The position numbers and the translations under genes are program-made. Of a stretch of DNA of 64,000 nt, positions 18,736-27,172 are shown in pieces. A model generated the notes under the pieces. The model worked only from the letters and a program-made list of their open reading frames with translations. It did no database searches and was not told where the DNA came from. How positions within the stretch are numbered: position 1 is the first letter of the stretch; each line of letters begins with the position of its first letter. The stretch comes from Rhizobium sp. AAP43 (GTDB lineage Bacteria > Pseudomonadota > Alphaproteobacteria > Rhizobiales > Rhizobiaceae), in contig NZ_LJHS01000012.1 in the NCBI RefSeq assembly GCF_001296045.1, positions 124,001 through 188,000 on the forward strand, given 5' to 3'.

Positions 18736-19146
18736 CTAGTCGACATCGCCATCGAAGGGAGCGCGCAGCTCTTCGAGCGCCCGGCGCTCCTTTTTGGTCG
18801 GTCGACCAGCACCCGCCGGACGAACACCCTGCTCGAAGGGCGAGAATTCCTTTCTCACCGGTGGTGGAGTCAGGTCTTCGTAGAGCAGTCGGGCCTCCTC
18901 ATAGGGCCCGCGCCGTTCTCCCGGCAGCTTCACGACCAGGATGAGCTCGCGCTCAGGCATTGAGATATCCAGTCTATCACCCGCCTTGAGCTGGTGACTG
19001 GGCTGGCGCACCGGCTTGCCGTTGACGCGCACATGCCCCGACGCCACGCGCTCTTGCGCGAGGCTGCGTGATTTTGCCACACGGGCGAAGAACAGCCATT
19101 TGTCGATGCGCTGGCGCGAACCGGATTTTGGCTGATCGTCGTCCAT
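18736..19146 (-). CDS. S4-domain RNA-binding protein, Hsp15/HslR-like
   Basis: A 136-residue protein. The S4 RNA-binding fold spans about residues 12-60: RIDKWLFFARVAKSRSLAQ, then HVRVNGKPV and the DRLDIS strand. A basic and proline-rich tail follows, ending in a region with GRPTKKERRALEELR. Hsp15 in E. coli rescues stalled 50S subunits carrying nascent chains. The start lies two bases after the helicase stop codon, so the two genes are almost certainly co-transcribed. Confidence 0.92.
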   Translation of the reverse strand: MDDDQPKSGSRQRIDKWLFFARVAKSRSLAQERVASGHVRVNGKPVRQPSHQLKAGDRLDISMPERELILVVKLPGERRGPYEEARLLYEDLTPPPVRKEFSPFEQGVRPAGAGRPTKKERRALEELRAPFDGDVD

Positions 19147-19148
19147 GG

Positions 19149-22100
19149 CTACTTCTTCAATTGATCCTTCAGAGCGGCCAGCTTGGCGAAAGGCGAATCC
19201 GGATCGATCGGCTTCTCCTTGCGCGGCGGCTTGGCTTCAAAGCGCTGGCCACCCTGCGGCCGACCGCTATCACGATCCGGACGGGGTCCACGATCCTTGC
19301 GATCACCGCCATTGCCGCGGTCCTGGCGATCGCCCTTGCCGGCGAATTTGCCACGGCCACCGTCCGGCTTCTCATTGCGTCCACCATCACGACGGCGCTC
19401 GTCACGCTGTCCTTCAACGCGCGCATCCCCGCCTTCGTTGCGACGGCCCTGCCCCTGCGGCCGGCGATCGCCCGTCGGACGTCCACTGCTGCGCTGGGTA
19501 TCGCCGCGACCGCCGGGGCGCCACAGCAGCACAGGCTTCGGTTCCGCGGTTTCCGCAGCCGAAGCCCCGGAAGCAACAGACCCGGCATCCATTGCGGCCT
19601 CAGCCGTAGCTTCAACCGGCGCGGCCGACGCTTCGGCCTGAGGCTCGTCGCTCGACGGATCGGCATCATCGGCGCTATCATCACCGGCAGCCTCCGCAGG
19701 TTCTGCCTGAACGGCAGCGGCAGCAACGCCACCCTGGGCCGACAGGTGGGCAGCTGCTTCTTCAGGAGAAACGCTGTCTGCACGATAACCGAGACCCTTC
19801 AAGATCTCTTCCATATCATCTGGCGTCGCACCGAGAATGGACAACATTGCCGTCGTCGCGGTGAAGCGGCGGCCGTCATAGGCGCCGTCCGGACGCGAGC
19901 CAGAACCCGGTTTCCACTGCAACAAAGGCCGGATCAGATCGGCCAGGCGCTCGAGAATGTCGATACGCACGGCCCGCTTGCCGAGGAAGCGGAAGCCAGC
20001 CAGCTTGTAGAATGTGCGCTCAAAGTTTGCATCGGTGACAACGGAGGTCCGCCCTGCCGCCAGAACCGGAATGAGATCGCCGTAGCCCGGCTTGTCCAAG
20101 CCGTCATTTTTCAAAGCCCAGAGCAGCGTGATCATCTCGGCTGGCGCCGGCTTCAGCAGTGCCGGCATGAAGATGTGATAGGCACCGAAGCGAACGCCAT
20201 AGCGGCGCATCGAGGCGCGACCGTCCTGGTCAAGCGACTTCACATCGTCGGCAACGTCGCGGCGGAAAAGCACACCAAGGTTCTCGACGAGCTGGAAAGC
20301 GAGACCCTTGGCAAGACCCTGAAGATCCTCCGCGCGGGACAGATCGTCGAGCGGCTTCAGCACGGTCGAGATGTGATGATTGACAAAGCGCTCGACACGG
20401 GCAGCCACGTGATCACGGGCATTGCCGGTAAGCTGCTCGTCAGCAAGAAGGAGGACCCGCGGATGAAGAACATGATCGGTCCCGATCAGACGCGCGATGG
20501 GATCGCCGAGCCAACGGACGACACCGTCAGAACCAATGGCAAAATCACCGTTGCCTGAAGCATGCAGACGGGCAGCCCGCGCTTCGAACTCCAGCGCCAG
20601 CGCCTTGTGTGCAGCAGTCTGCACGGCCTTCGCGTCCGGCCCCTCGCCACCGGAGATCGGCGTGAACCGGAACCCGGAGAGTTGCCCCATGGCATGGCCT
20701 TCTACGAAGACGTCACCGTTCACACTGATTTCAGCTTCCAACATCGCATTCTCTCTCAAGCGCTTCATGAGCACAGATGTCCTGCGGTCAACAAAGCGTT
20801 TCGTCAACCGTTCATGTAACGCATCGGATAATCGGTCCTCGATTTCCCGCGTCTTTTCTTGCCAGTGTGTCGGATCGGCAAGCCAACCGGGCCGATTCGA
20901 CACGTATGTCCAAGTTCTTATCTGCGCAATACGCGCCGACAAAGTGTCAATCTCTCCATCCGTGCGATCCGCTCTGCGAACCTGCTCGGCCAGGAAATCC
21001 TCATTCACCGTCCCTCGTCGAACAAGATCGAAGTAGAGGCTCTGAATCAGATCAGCATGCTGTGCCGGTGTAATACGCCGATAGTCGGGCAAGGCACAGG
21101 CCTCCCACAATTTTTCGACGCGCTCCGGCCGGTCGGTGATATCGGACACCTCCGGATAGCGCGATAGATATTCGAGCGACTGCTGGTCCGTCGCCGGCAG
21201 CGCCCGCGTCAGCCCCTCGACACGCGGCGTCGCATCCAGGCTCCGCTGCAGGGCCGCGACGGAGGAAAAATCGAACCGCTCCGTGCGCCATTGCAAGACC
21301 TTGACCGGATCGAACTGATGCGTTTCGAGCCGCTCCACGAGTTCATCATCCAGGGGATCAACACGACCGGTCACCCCAAAGGTACCATCCTTGACATGCC
21401 GACCGGCGCGACCCGCGATCTGTCCAAGTTCCCCAGGATTGAGATTGCGGAACTGATAACCGTCAAATTTTCGATCCTGAGCAAAGGCAACGTGATCGAC
21501 ATCGAGATTGAGGCCCATACCGATTGCATCCGTCGCAACCAGGTAGTCGACATCGCCCTCCTGGTAGAGACCAACCTGCGCATTGCGGGTGCGCGGGCTG
21601 AGCGCCCCAAGCACAACTGCAGCACCACCCCGTTGGCGCCGGATGAGTTCCGCGATCGCATAGACCTCGTCGGCAGAGAAGGCGACGATTGCCGTCCGCT
21701 GCGGCAGGCGGGTGATCTTCTTTTGTCCGGCATAAAAGAGTTGCGACAGGCGCGGCCGTTCGACAACGGTTATGCCGGGCAGGAGCTGAAGCAGGATCGG
21801 CTTCATGGTCGCCGAACCCAGCAGCAATGTCTCCTCGCGTCCGCGCAGATGCAGGAGCCGGTCGGTAAAGATGTGGCCACGCTCAAGATCGCCGGCAAGC
21901 TGGATCTCGTCGATCGCGACAAAGGCCACTTTGGTCTCGCGTGGCAAGGCCTCTACCGTGCAGACCGAAAAGCGCGCATTGGGAGGGGTGATTTTCTCCT
22001 CGCCCGTAATCAGGGCGACATTCTTGACACCAACGCGTTCGACCACCCGCGTGTAAACTTCGCGCGCGAGCAACCTAAGGGGCAGACCGATCATGCCCGA

Positions 22101-22232
22101 ACCATGCGCAACCATGCGATCGATGGCGAAGTGTGTCTTGCCCGTATTCGTCGGCCCCAGCACTGCAGTAACGCTGCGACCACTCAAGATCATGGGATGG
22201 CTGTTCAATGAACGCTCCGCTCGTCGGGCCAT
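19149..22232 (-). CDS. SUV3-like ATP-dependent RNA helicase with long charged C-terminal tail
   Basis: Superfamily 2 helicase of the SUV3/Ski2-like group, about 1027 residues. Walker A GPTNTGKT is at 26-33, the DEIQ box at 108-111 and motif VI QIAGRAGR at 271-278. A helical middle region with SUV3-like features follows. From about residue 860 the sequence becomes an Ala/Glu/Asp-rich linker, then a long Arg/Gly/Asp-rich stretch (GGRNEKPDGGRGKFAGKG and similar), probably disordered and RNA-binding. The last 20 residues (DSPFAKLAALKDQLKK) look like a short conserved tail. The start is uncertain: ATG 22232 or ATG 22193, which begins MILSGRSVTAVLG. It is the first gene of a unit with the S4 protein. 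Confidence 0.92.
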   Translation of the reverse strand: MARRAERSLNSHPMILSGRSVTAVLGPTNTGKTHFAIDRMVAHGSGMIGLPLRLLAREVYTRVVERVGVKNVALITGEEKITPPNARFSVCTVEALPRETKVAFVAIDEIQLAGDLERGHIFTDRLLHLRGREETLLLGSATMKPILLQLLPGITVVERPRLSQLFYAGQKKITRLPQRTAIVAFSADEVYAIAELIRRQRGGAAVVLGALSPRTRNAQVGLYQEGDVDYLVATDAIGMGLNLDVDHVAFAQDRKFDGYQFRNLNPGELGQIAGRAGRHVKDGTFGVTGRVDPLDDELVERLETHQFDPVKVLQWRTERFDFSSVAALQRSLDATPRVEGLTRALPATDQQSLEYLSRYPEVSDITDRPERVEKLWEACALPDYRRITPAQHADLIQSLYFDLVRRGTVNEDFLAEQVRRADRTDGEIDTLSARIAQIRTWTYVSNRPGWLADPTHWQEKTREIEDRLSDALHERLTKRFVDRRTSVLMKRLRENAMLEAEISVNGDVFVEGHAMGQLSGFRFTPISGGEGPDAKAVQTAAHKALALEFEARAARLHASGNGDFAIGSDGVVRWLGDPIARLIGTDHVLHPRVLLLADEQLTGNARDHVAARVERFVNHHISTVLKPLDDLSRAEDLQGLAKGLAFQLVENLGVLFRRDVADDVKSLDQDGRASMRRYGVRFGAYHIFMPALLKPAPAEMITLLWALKNDGLDKPGYGDLIPVLAAGRTSVVTDANFERTFYKLAGFRFLGKRAVRIDILERLADLIRPLLQWKPGSGSRPDGAYDGRRFTATTAMLSILGATPDDMEEILKGLGYRADSVSPEEAAAHLSAQGGVAAAAVQAEPAEAAGDDSADDADPSSDEPQAEASAAPVEATAEAAMDAGSVASGASAAETAEPKPVLLWRPGGRGDTQRSSGRPTGDRRPQGQGRRNEGGDARVEGQRDERRRDGGRNEKPDGGRGKFAGKGDRQDRGNGGDRKDRGPRPDRDSGRPQGGQRFEAKPPRKEKPIDPDSPFAKLAALKDQLKK

Positions 22233-22525
22233 CCACCTCGTCGAGGATCCGGCACCAGTGTCGAGACACATGGCCATGAAGTTCGGCAAAGGCAAGGTTA
22301 TTTTGGCCGCCTTCGACCAAAAACATCGAGCGCCTGCACACACAATGCGACATGACCGGCAAGGAACAGCGGGCGAACGAAACGGAGACGAATCGATGAC
22401 TCGGCCGGATTCGTGCTTTGTTCCCGAGTTCCCTCTTTCGAAAGAGAGTACGGGAATAAACGACAGATTGCGCGCGATGGAACCTCGCCTTCCTACCGGA
22501 CGTTCCGGGCGGAAAGGATTGCCTC

Positions 22526-23608
22526 ATGAAACTGTCGCCTCCCCAACCCGAATGGATCTCCGCCCAAGCCGGCGGGAAGGACTTCGTGTTCATTCATGGG
22601 ATGGTCATGGCGCCATCCTTTTGGGCAACCTACGCGCCAGAGGTTGCCCGACAAGGACGTGCCGCCGCTTACCCTCTACCGGGTCATCATCCATGGCAAC
22701 TTCCAGCGCCGGGTATTCACTTCGACGCGAAGGCCGTTGCCGACGCTTACGCGGAGGCGATCAGGCGGGATTTTGATGGCCGTTCGGTCACCCTGATCGG
22801 CCATTCGACGGGCGGTTTCGTTTCCTTGCTCATCGCCATGCATCATCCCGACCTCGTCCACGCCGTCATCCTGATGGGCGCGTTTGCATGCGGACGCTTT
22901 GAGGGGCAGGAGCGTCTGCCAGCAAAGCTTCTCCGCATTCCGAAAGTCGGCCCCTTCCTGTTTCGACAGTTTTTCCTGCGCTGGATTTCAACCCAGGAAC
23001 AATTTCGTTGGGGTTCATTGGAATGCGTTTTTGATCGTGCATGCCCATGGCAAGATGAGCGGGCGGTTGCCGCGATGGAAGGTGTCCGCAAAGATCTGCT
23101 GCGAGCGCGGCCGGAAGACATCGCGGCTTGCATCCGTTTCATGTCATCCACGACGCTGCTGCACGGACTGACGACGATTCCGGCACCGGTCTTGAACATA
23201 GTTGGCGCCAATGACGCTATCGTCCCGCCCGCACATCAGTTGCGCGTCTCAAAGCTGCTGCCGCAGACGCAAACAGTCATCCTCAGCAATTGCGGTCACC
23301 TGCCGATGGTCGAGCACCAGCGCCAGACGGAGCGTATCATTGAGACATTCGTGCGATCCCTGGAGATCAGATCCAAGCCAGCGATACGTGAAACACATCT
23401 CAGCACGGCATCGGTATGGGCGCGGCTGGGTTTGTCAGCGCTTGCCAAGCAACCGTTTGACGCGATGGAACAAAAAAACAGGGCTCGCGTTGATCCAGCA
23501 CACGAGGTGAGTTTCACCAAGTCGAAGGAGAGGGCCATAAATGTCTACAATTCTCATCGTAATTTTGATTCTGTTGCTGATCGGGGCACTTCCGAGCTGG
23601 GGTCATAG
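22526..23608 (+). CDS. Alpha/beta hydrolase with extended C-terminus
   Basis: Serine hydrolase of the alpha/beta fold, substrate unknown. The oxyanion segment is FIHGMVMAPSFW, the nucleophile elbow GHSTGG places Ser94, the acid is Asp230 in GANDAIVPP and the base His258 in CGHLPM. The fold should end near residue 282 (RIIETFVRSLE). The remaining 78 residues are atypical, and the last 22 codons overlap the ribosome binding site and start of the next gene, so the tail may be read-through of a lost stop. The start follows AAAGGA. It is divergent from the helicase. Confidence 0.88.
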   Translation: MKLSPPQPEWISAQAGGKDFVFIHGMVMAPSFWATYAPEVARQGRAAAYPLPGHHPWQLPAPGIHFDAKAVADAYAEAIRRDFDGRSVTLIGHSTGGFVSLLIAMHHPDLVHAVILMGAFACGRFEGQERLPAKLLRIPKVGPFLFRQFFLRWISTQEQFRWGSLECVFDRACPWQDERAVAAMEGVRKDLLRARPEDIAACIRFMSSTTLLHGLTTIPAPVLNIVGANDAIVPPAHQLRVSKLLPQTQTVILSNCGHLPMVEHQRQTERIIETFVRSLEIRSKPAIRETHLSTASVWARLGLSALAKQPFDAMEQKNRARVDPAHEVSFTKSKERAINVYNSHRNFDSVADRGTSELGS

Positions 23609-23693
23609 CCGCAGCTGGGGCTACGGTCCGTCAGGGGGCCTGGGGCTCGTACTGCTCATCCTCATCATCCTGATGTTGATGGGTCGAATCTAA
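23541..23693 (+). CDS. Small DUF3309-like membrane peptide, 50 residues
   Basis: The reading frame encodes two hydrophobic stretches, STILIVILILLLIGALP and GLGLVLLILIILMLMG, joined by SWGHSRSWGYGPSG. This is the layout of DUF3309 proteins, common in proteobacteria and of unknown function. The ATG at 23541 has a strong AAGGAGAG site nine bases upstream, better than most genes in the window. The first 68 bases overlap the end of the hydrolase gene in another frame. A glycine-zipper lipoprotein follows 25 bases later and may share its transcript. Confidence 0.85.
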   Translation: MSTILIVILILLLIGALPSWGHSRSWGYGPSGGLGLVLLILIILMLMGRI

Positions 23694-23718
23694 CGTCACT
23701 CTCATAAGGTTTAGGACC

Positions 23719-23973
23719 ATGAAAAAGATCTTTCTGGCAGTAGCCCTGATTGCCCCTCTCGCAGCCTGCACTGCCACGGAACGCGGTGCATCCGTCGGTG
23801 CCGCAGGTGGCGCCATCATTGGTGGCGTGGCCACCGGCAATGTCCGCGGCGCAGCCGTTGGCGCAGCAGTGGGTGGTGTCGCTGGCGCTCTGATCGGCAA
23901 CTCGCAGGAACGCCGTGGCTACTGCGTCTATCGCGATCGTTACGGCCGCACCTACGAAGCACGCTGCCGCTAA
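23719..23973 (+). CDS. Glycine-zipper lipoprotein, 84 residues
   Basis: Small envelope protein. MKKIFLAVALIAPLAAC is a lipoprotein signal with lipobox LAAC, lipidated at Cys17. The mature part is a glycine-zipper segment of GxxxG repeats (VGAAGGAIIGGVATG, VGAAVGGVAGALIG), then a short basic tail with two cysteines (YCVYRDRYGRTYEARC). Related proteins, such as SlyB-like and YmgG-like ones, sit in the outer membrane; the role here is unknown. A strong terminator follows. Confidence 0.87.
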   Translation: MKKIFLAVALIAPLAACTATERGASVGAAGGAIIGGVATGNVRGAAVGAAVGGVAGALIGNSQERRGYCVYRDRYGRTYEARCR

Positions 23974-23989
23974 GCGTATAACACACTCA

Positions 23990-24026
23990 AAAAAGGCTGC
24001 CGATCTCATTGATCGGCAGCCTTTTT
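23990..24026 (+). terminator. Strong rho-independent terminator
   Basis: AAAAAGGCTGCCGATC and GATCGGCAGCCTTTTT pair across five bases. The stem is very long, with A and T runs for both directions. Confidence 0.92.
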
Positions 24027-24210
24027 CATGCGTGCATTAACACTTCGATCAAAGCCGGAACGAAGCCGGCCCGAATCGCAGACATAGGGATATTCAGGTT
24101 TCGTTCACCGCTAGATATTGTGATTTTGGAATCGGCTAACCACAGATCACTGTGGAAATTAACGCCTGAGGCAGGACTGATATCTACTCGTGTTAACGCT
24201 TGAGCCTGAC

Positions 24211-24244
24211 GATCGAAAACCGATGTCTCTATCGGTTTTCGATC
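24211..24244. other. 14-bp perfect inverted repeat after phbB
   Basis: GATCGAAAACCGAT (24211-24224), loop GTCTCT, ATCGGTTTTCGATC (24231-24244). It begins eight bases after the phbB stop codon. No T-run follows, so it is either an mRNA 3'-end stabiliser or terminator that relies on the T stretch in the stem, or a protein-binding palindrome. The rest of 24027-24252 holds nothing I can identify. Confidence 0.6.
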
Positions 24245-24252
24245 TGTCCAGA

Positions 24253-24978
24253 TCAAACAAAGAACTGCCCACCATTGGCGGAGATCGTTGAACCAGTGAT
24301 AAAGCCCGCATCGTCGGAGGCAAGGAAAACGACGCAACGCGCAATCTCTTCAGGCTCTCCAAGCCGACCGACAGGGATCTGCGGAATAATCCGCTCGGCC
24401 AGTACCTTTTCGGGGATCGCACGGACCATTTCAGTTCCAATATAACCTGGGCAGATAGCATTGACGGTGATTCCCTTGGCCGCCCCCTCCTGCGCCAGCG
24501 CCTTTGTGAAACCGAGATCGCCGGCTTTCGCAGCGGAATAGTTCGCCTGCCCCATCTGACCCTTCTGGCCGTTGATCGAGGAGATATTGATGACGCGCCC
24601 GAAGTTCCGGTCCCGCATGCCGCCCCAGATTGGATGTGTCATGTTGAACAGGCCTGTGAGATTGGTGTTGACCACCTCCCCCCATTGCTCAGGCGTCATC
24701 TTGTGGAACATCGCATCACGGGTGATCCCCGCATTGTTGACGAGCACTTCGACCGGGCCAAGAGCCGCCTCGACAGCAGCAATACCGTCTACGCAGGACT
24801 GATAGTTAGACACGTCCCATTTGAAGACCGGAATTCCGGTTTCGCTCTCGAAGGCCTTCGCCTTTTCTTCATTCCCGGCGAAATTGGCGGCCACCTTGTA
24901 GCCCGCCGCCTTCAGCGCCACCGAAATCGCGGCACCAATACCGCGCGTTCCTCCGGTTACCAAAGCCACTCTGCTCAT
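24253..24978 (-). CDS. phbB: Acetoacetyl-CoA reductase
   Basis: NADPH-dependent reductase that makes (R)-3-hydroxybutyryl-CoA for polyhydroxybutyrate. It has 241 residues, the family size. The cofactor motif is TGGTRGIG (8-15), NNAG at about 81-84, and the active site has Ser134, Tyr147 and Lys151 (NYSAAKAG). The block RVINISSINGQKGQMGQANYS is diagnostic of PhaB rather than FabG. The start follows GGAGGA. It is the second gene after phbA, 151 bases downstream, with an intercistronic stem-loop between them. The synthase gene phaC is not in the window. Confidence 0.95.
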   Translation of the reverse strand: MSRVALVTGGTRGIGAAISVALKAAGYKVAANFAGNEEKAKAFESETGIPVFKWDVSNYQSCVDGIAAVEAALGPVEVLVNNAGITRDAMFHKMTPEQWGEVVNTNLTGLFNMTHPIWGGMRDRNFGRVINISSINGQKGQMGQANYSAAKAGDLGFTKALAQEGAAKGITVNAICPGYIGTEMVRAIPEKVLAERIIPQIPVGRLGEPEEIARCVVFLASDDAGFITGSTISANGGQFFV

Positions 24979-25057
24979 GCCCGTCCTCCCCTTTTGTTTG
25001 TTTAACCTGTCCCATCTGGGTCACGCCGAGCCGCTTCCCGTCGCTCCGGCATGCCTC

Positions 25058-25085
25058 GCCCTTCCTGGCTATTCGCCAGGAGGGC
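25058..25085 (-). other. Intercistronic stem-loop between phbA and phbB
   Basis: GCCC-T-TCCTGGC and GCCAGGA-GGGC pair across five bases, with one bulge. It lies in the 151-base gap and is not followed by a T-run. It may set the relative mRNA stability of the two genes. Confidence 0.5.
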
Positions 25086-25129
25086 AAATGATTGTTTGAG
25101 GGTAAGCTGGCTTCATCACCGGCCCGGTA

Positions 25130-26311
25130 TCAGAAAGCCTCGAGGCACATGGCAACACCCATGCCGCCACCGATGCAGAGCGTCGCAAGTCCCTTCTTGG
25201 CGCCGCGGCGCTTCATCTCAAACAGCAGCGTGTTGAGAATGCGGGCACCCGAAGCACCAACCGGATGGCCGATCGCGATCGCGCCCCCATTAACGTTGAC
25301 GATCGAGGTGTCCCAACCAAGATCCTTGTTCACTGCGCAGGCCTGGGCAGCAAAAGCTTCGTTCGCTTCGACGAGATCTAGGTCGCCGATCTTCCAGCCG
25401 GCCTTTTCAAGCGCCTTGCGCGAGGCCGGGATCGGCCCGGTGCCCATGATTTTCGGATCAACGCCAGCCGTTGCCCACGAGGCGATGCGAGCGAGCGGGA
25501 CAATCCCGCGCCGCGAGGCTTCGGCTTCCGTCATGAGGAGAGCAGCTGCGGCGCCATCATTGATGCCCGATGCGTTACCAGCGGTTACCGAGCCTTCCTT
25601 GTCGAAGGCAGGCTTCAGCTTCTGCATGCTTTCGAGCGTGGCGCCCATGCGAATGTATTCGTCTTGATCGACAATCACGTCGCCTTTGCGACCGGGCACT
25701 GTGACCGACACGATCTCGTCCTTGAACCGTCCCGCGACCTGGGCTGCCTCGGCCTTGTTCTGCGAGGCAACGGCGAAGGCATCCTGCTCATCGCGGCTCA
25801 GTTGCCATTGGCGGGCGACATTTTCAGCGGTCGTGCCCATATGGTAACCGTAAAAGGCATCGGTCAGGCCATCTTTGATCATGGTGTCGACCAGCTTCAG
25901 GTCACCCATCTTGGTGCCATTGCGCAGATGTGCGCAATGTGGCGCCATCGACATCGATTCCTGGCCGCCCGCGATGATGATCCTCGCATCACCGGTAGCA
26001 ATTTGTTGCATACCGATGGCGACAGCGCGCAGGCCGGACCCGCAAAGCTGATTGAGCCCCCAGGCGGTCGCCTCCTGCGGAATGCCGGCCTTGATCGCCG
26101 CCTGTCGAGCAGGATTCTGGCCTTGGCCAGCCGTCAGGATCTGGCCCAGGATCACCTCGTCCACTTCGCCGGCCTCGACACCTGCGCGTTCGAGCACGCC
26201 CTTCAGCACGATCGCACCAAGATCATGCGCCGCAACACTCGACAATGCACCGTTGAAAGAGCCGACGGCCGTTCTGGCGGCGCTGGCAATGACGATGGAC
26301 GGGGTGGTCAT
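25130..26311 (-). CDS. phbA: Acetyl-CoA acetyltransferase (beta-ketothiolase)
   Basis: Condenses two acetyl-CoA to acetoacetyl-CoA, the first step of PHB synthesis. It has 393 residues. The acyl-accepting cysteine is Cys90 ([10 protein letters not shown]), the catalytic base His349 ([11 protein letters not shown]) and the second cysteine Cys379 (CIGGGMG). The ATG at 26311 follows GGAGGA. The open frame upstream, 44 codons, is non-conserved. Its promoter lies in the 226-base gap shared with phaR, where a possible PhaR site is seen. Confidence 0.96.
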   Translation of the reverse strand: MTTPSIVIASAARTAVGSFNGALSSVAAHDLGAIVLKGVLERAGVEAGEVDEVILGQILTAGQGQNPARQAAIKAGIPQEATAWGLNQLCGSGLRAVAIGMQQIATGDARIIIAGGQESMSMAPHCAHLRNGTKMGDLKLVDTMIKDGLTDAFYGYHMGTTAENVARQWQLSRDEQDAFAVASQNKAEAAQVAGRFKDEIVSVTVPGRKGDVIVDQDEYIRMGATLESMQKLKPAFDKEGSVTAGNASGINDGAAAALLMTEAEASRRGIVPLARIASWATAGVDPKIMGTGPIPASRKALEKAGWKIGDLDLVEANEAFAAQACAVNKDLGWDTSIVNVNGGAIAIGHPVGASGARILNTLLFEMKRRGAKKGLATLCIGGGMGVAMCLEAF

Positions 26312-26437
26312 GGACGTATCCTCCGATGCGTTATGGTTGAGAAGAAACTGACAAAGACTTCCACCGGTGTCAAACGAGATAAAAGCCCGCGCTTCCTTCT
26401 TTGGTTGCACTGCCATGACAAACATCAATTGCTCTTC

Positions 26438-26448
26438 GTGCATTGCAC
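26438..26448. promoter_or_regulatory. Possible PhaR binding site
   Basis: GTGCATTGCAC is a perfect palindrome with TGC-N3-GCA spacing, which fits the TGC-rich dyads described for PhaR in other alpha-proteobacteria. It lies between the divergent phbA (start 126 bases away) and phaR (start 89 bases away). Confidence 0.35.
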
Positions 26449-26537
26449 AAAGAGATTGTCACCGGGCTTCATTTGCGCTTACATTCGTCGCTGGGAAGAG
26501 CAAAAATAACCGAAAAACGACGGGTTAGGAGACCGCA

Positions 26538-27116
26538 ATGGCCAAAGCCGATGGCGAAATCACGATCAAGAAATACGCCAATCGACGCCTCTACAACACC
26601 GGGACCAGCACCTACGTCACGTTGGAAGACCTGGCCAAGATGGTCAAGAAGGGCGAGGATTTCGTTGTACAGGATGCGAAGTCCGGCGAGGACATCACGC
26701 ATTCCGTTCTGACCCAGATCATCTTCGAGCAGGAATCCAAGACCGGGAATACCTTGCTTCCGATTTCCTTCCTTCGTCAGCTGATCGGCTATTACGGCGA
26801 CCAGATGCAGATGGTGGTGCCAAGCTTTCTCGAACATTCGATGAAAGCCTTTACAGAACAGCAAAGCCAGATGCGCGAGCAGGTAACCCGGGCTTTCGGC
26901 GATAACCCGCTATCGAAGAACCTGCAAATGCCGATCCAGCTGATGGAAGAGCAGGTCAAGCGCAATACCGAAATGTTCCATCAGGCAATGCAGATGTTTT
27001 CGCCCTTCGTGGCCGGACAACAGCCGGCCAAGGAAAGCCGCAAGGCCGAGGCCAAGGACATTGACGACCTGAAGGAGCAGCTGCGCTCCCTGCAGAACAA
27101 ACTCGACAATCTTTGA
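26538..27116 (+). CDS. phaR: Polyhydroxyalkanoate synthesis repressor PhaR
   Basis: DNA-binding regulator that also binds PHB and controls phasin and PHB genes (also called AniA in rhizobia). It has 192 residues. The N-terminal PHB/PHA accumulation domain has IKKYANRRLYNTGTSTYVTLEDLAKMVKKGEDF (about residues 10-42), followed by a second domain DITHSVLTQIIFEQE. The C-terminus is a predicted coiled coil (DDLKEQLRSLQNKLDNL). The start follows AGGAGA. It is divergent from phbA, so it can regulate the pair directly and itself. Confidence 0.96.
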   Translation: MAKADGEITIKKYANRRLYNTGTSTYVTLEDLAKMVKKGEDFVVQDAKSGEDITHSVLTQIIFEQESKTGNTLLPISFLRQLIGYYGDQMQMVVPSFLEHSMKAFTEQQSQMREQVTRAFGDNPLSKNLQMPIQLMEEQVKRNTEMFHQAMQMFSPFVAGQQPAKESRKAEAKDIDDLKEQLRSLQNKLDNL

Positions 27117-27122
27117 AAGATC

Positions 27123-27145
27123 TGCGGCGGATCGCGTCCGCCGCA
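27123..27145 (+). terminator. Hairpin after phaR
   Basis: TGCGGCGGA and TCCGCCGCA with a five-base loop, seven bases after the stop codon. It lacks a T-run. Confidence 0.5.
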
Positions 27146-27172
27146 ATCCCCGCTTGCGCTCCTGCAAGCAGA

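Noticed and set aside
24009..24203. 64-codon ORF after the glycine-zipper gene
   Set aside because: It starts inside the terminator, has no ribosome binding site and no recognised similarity.
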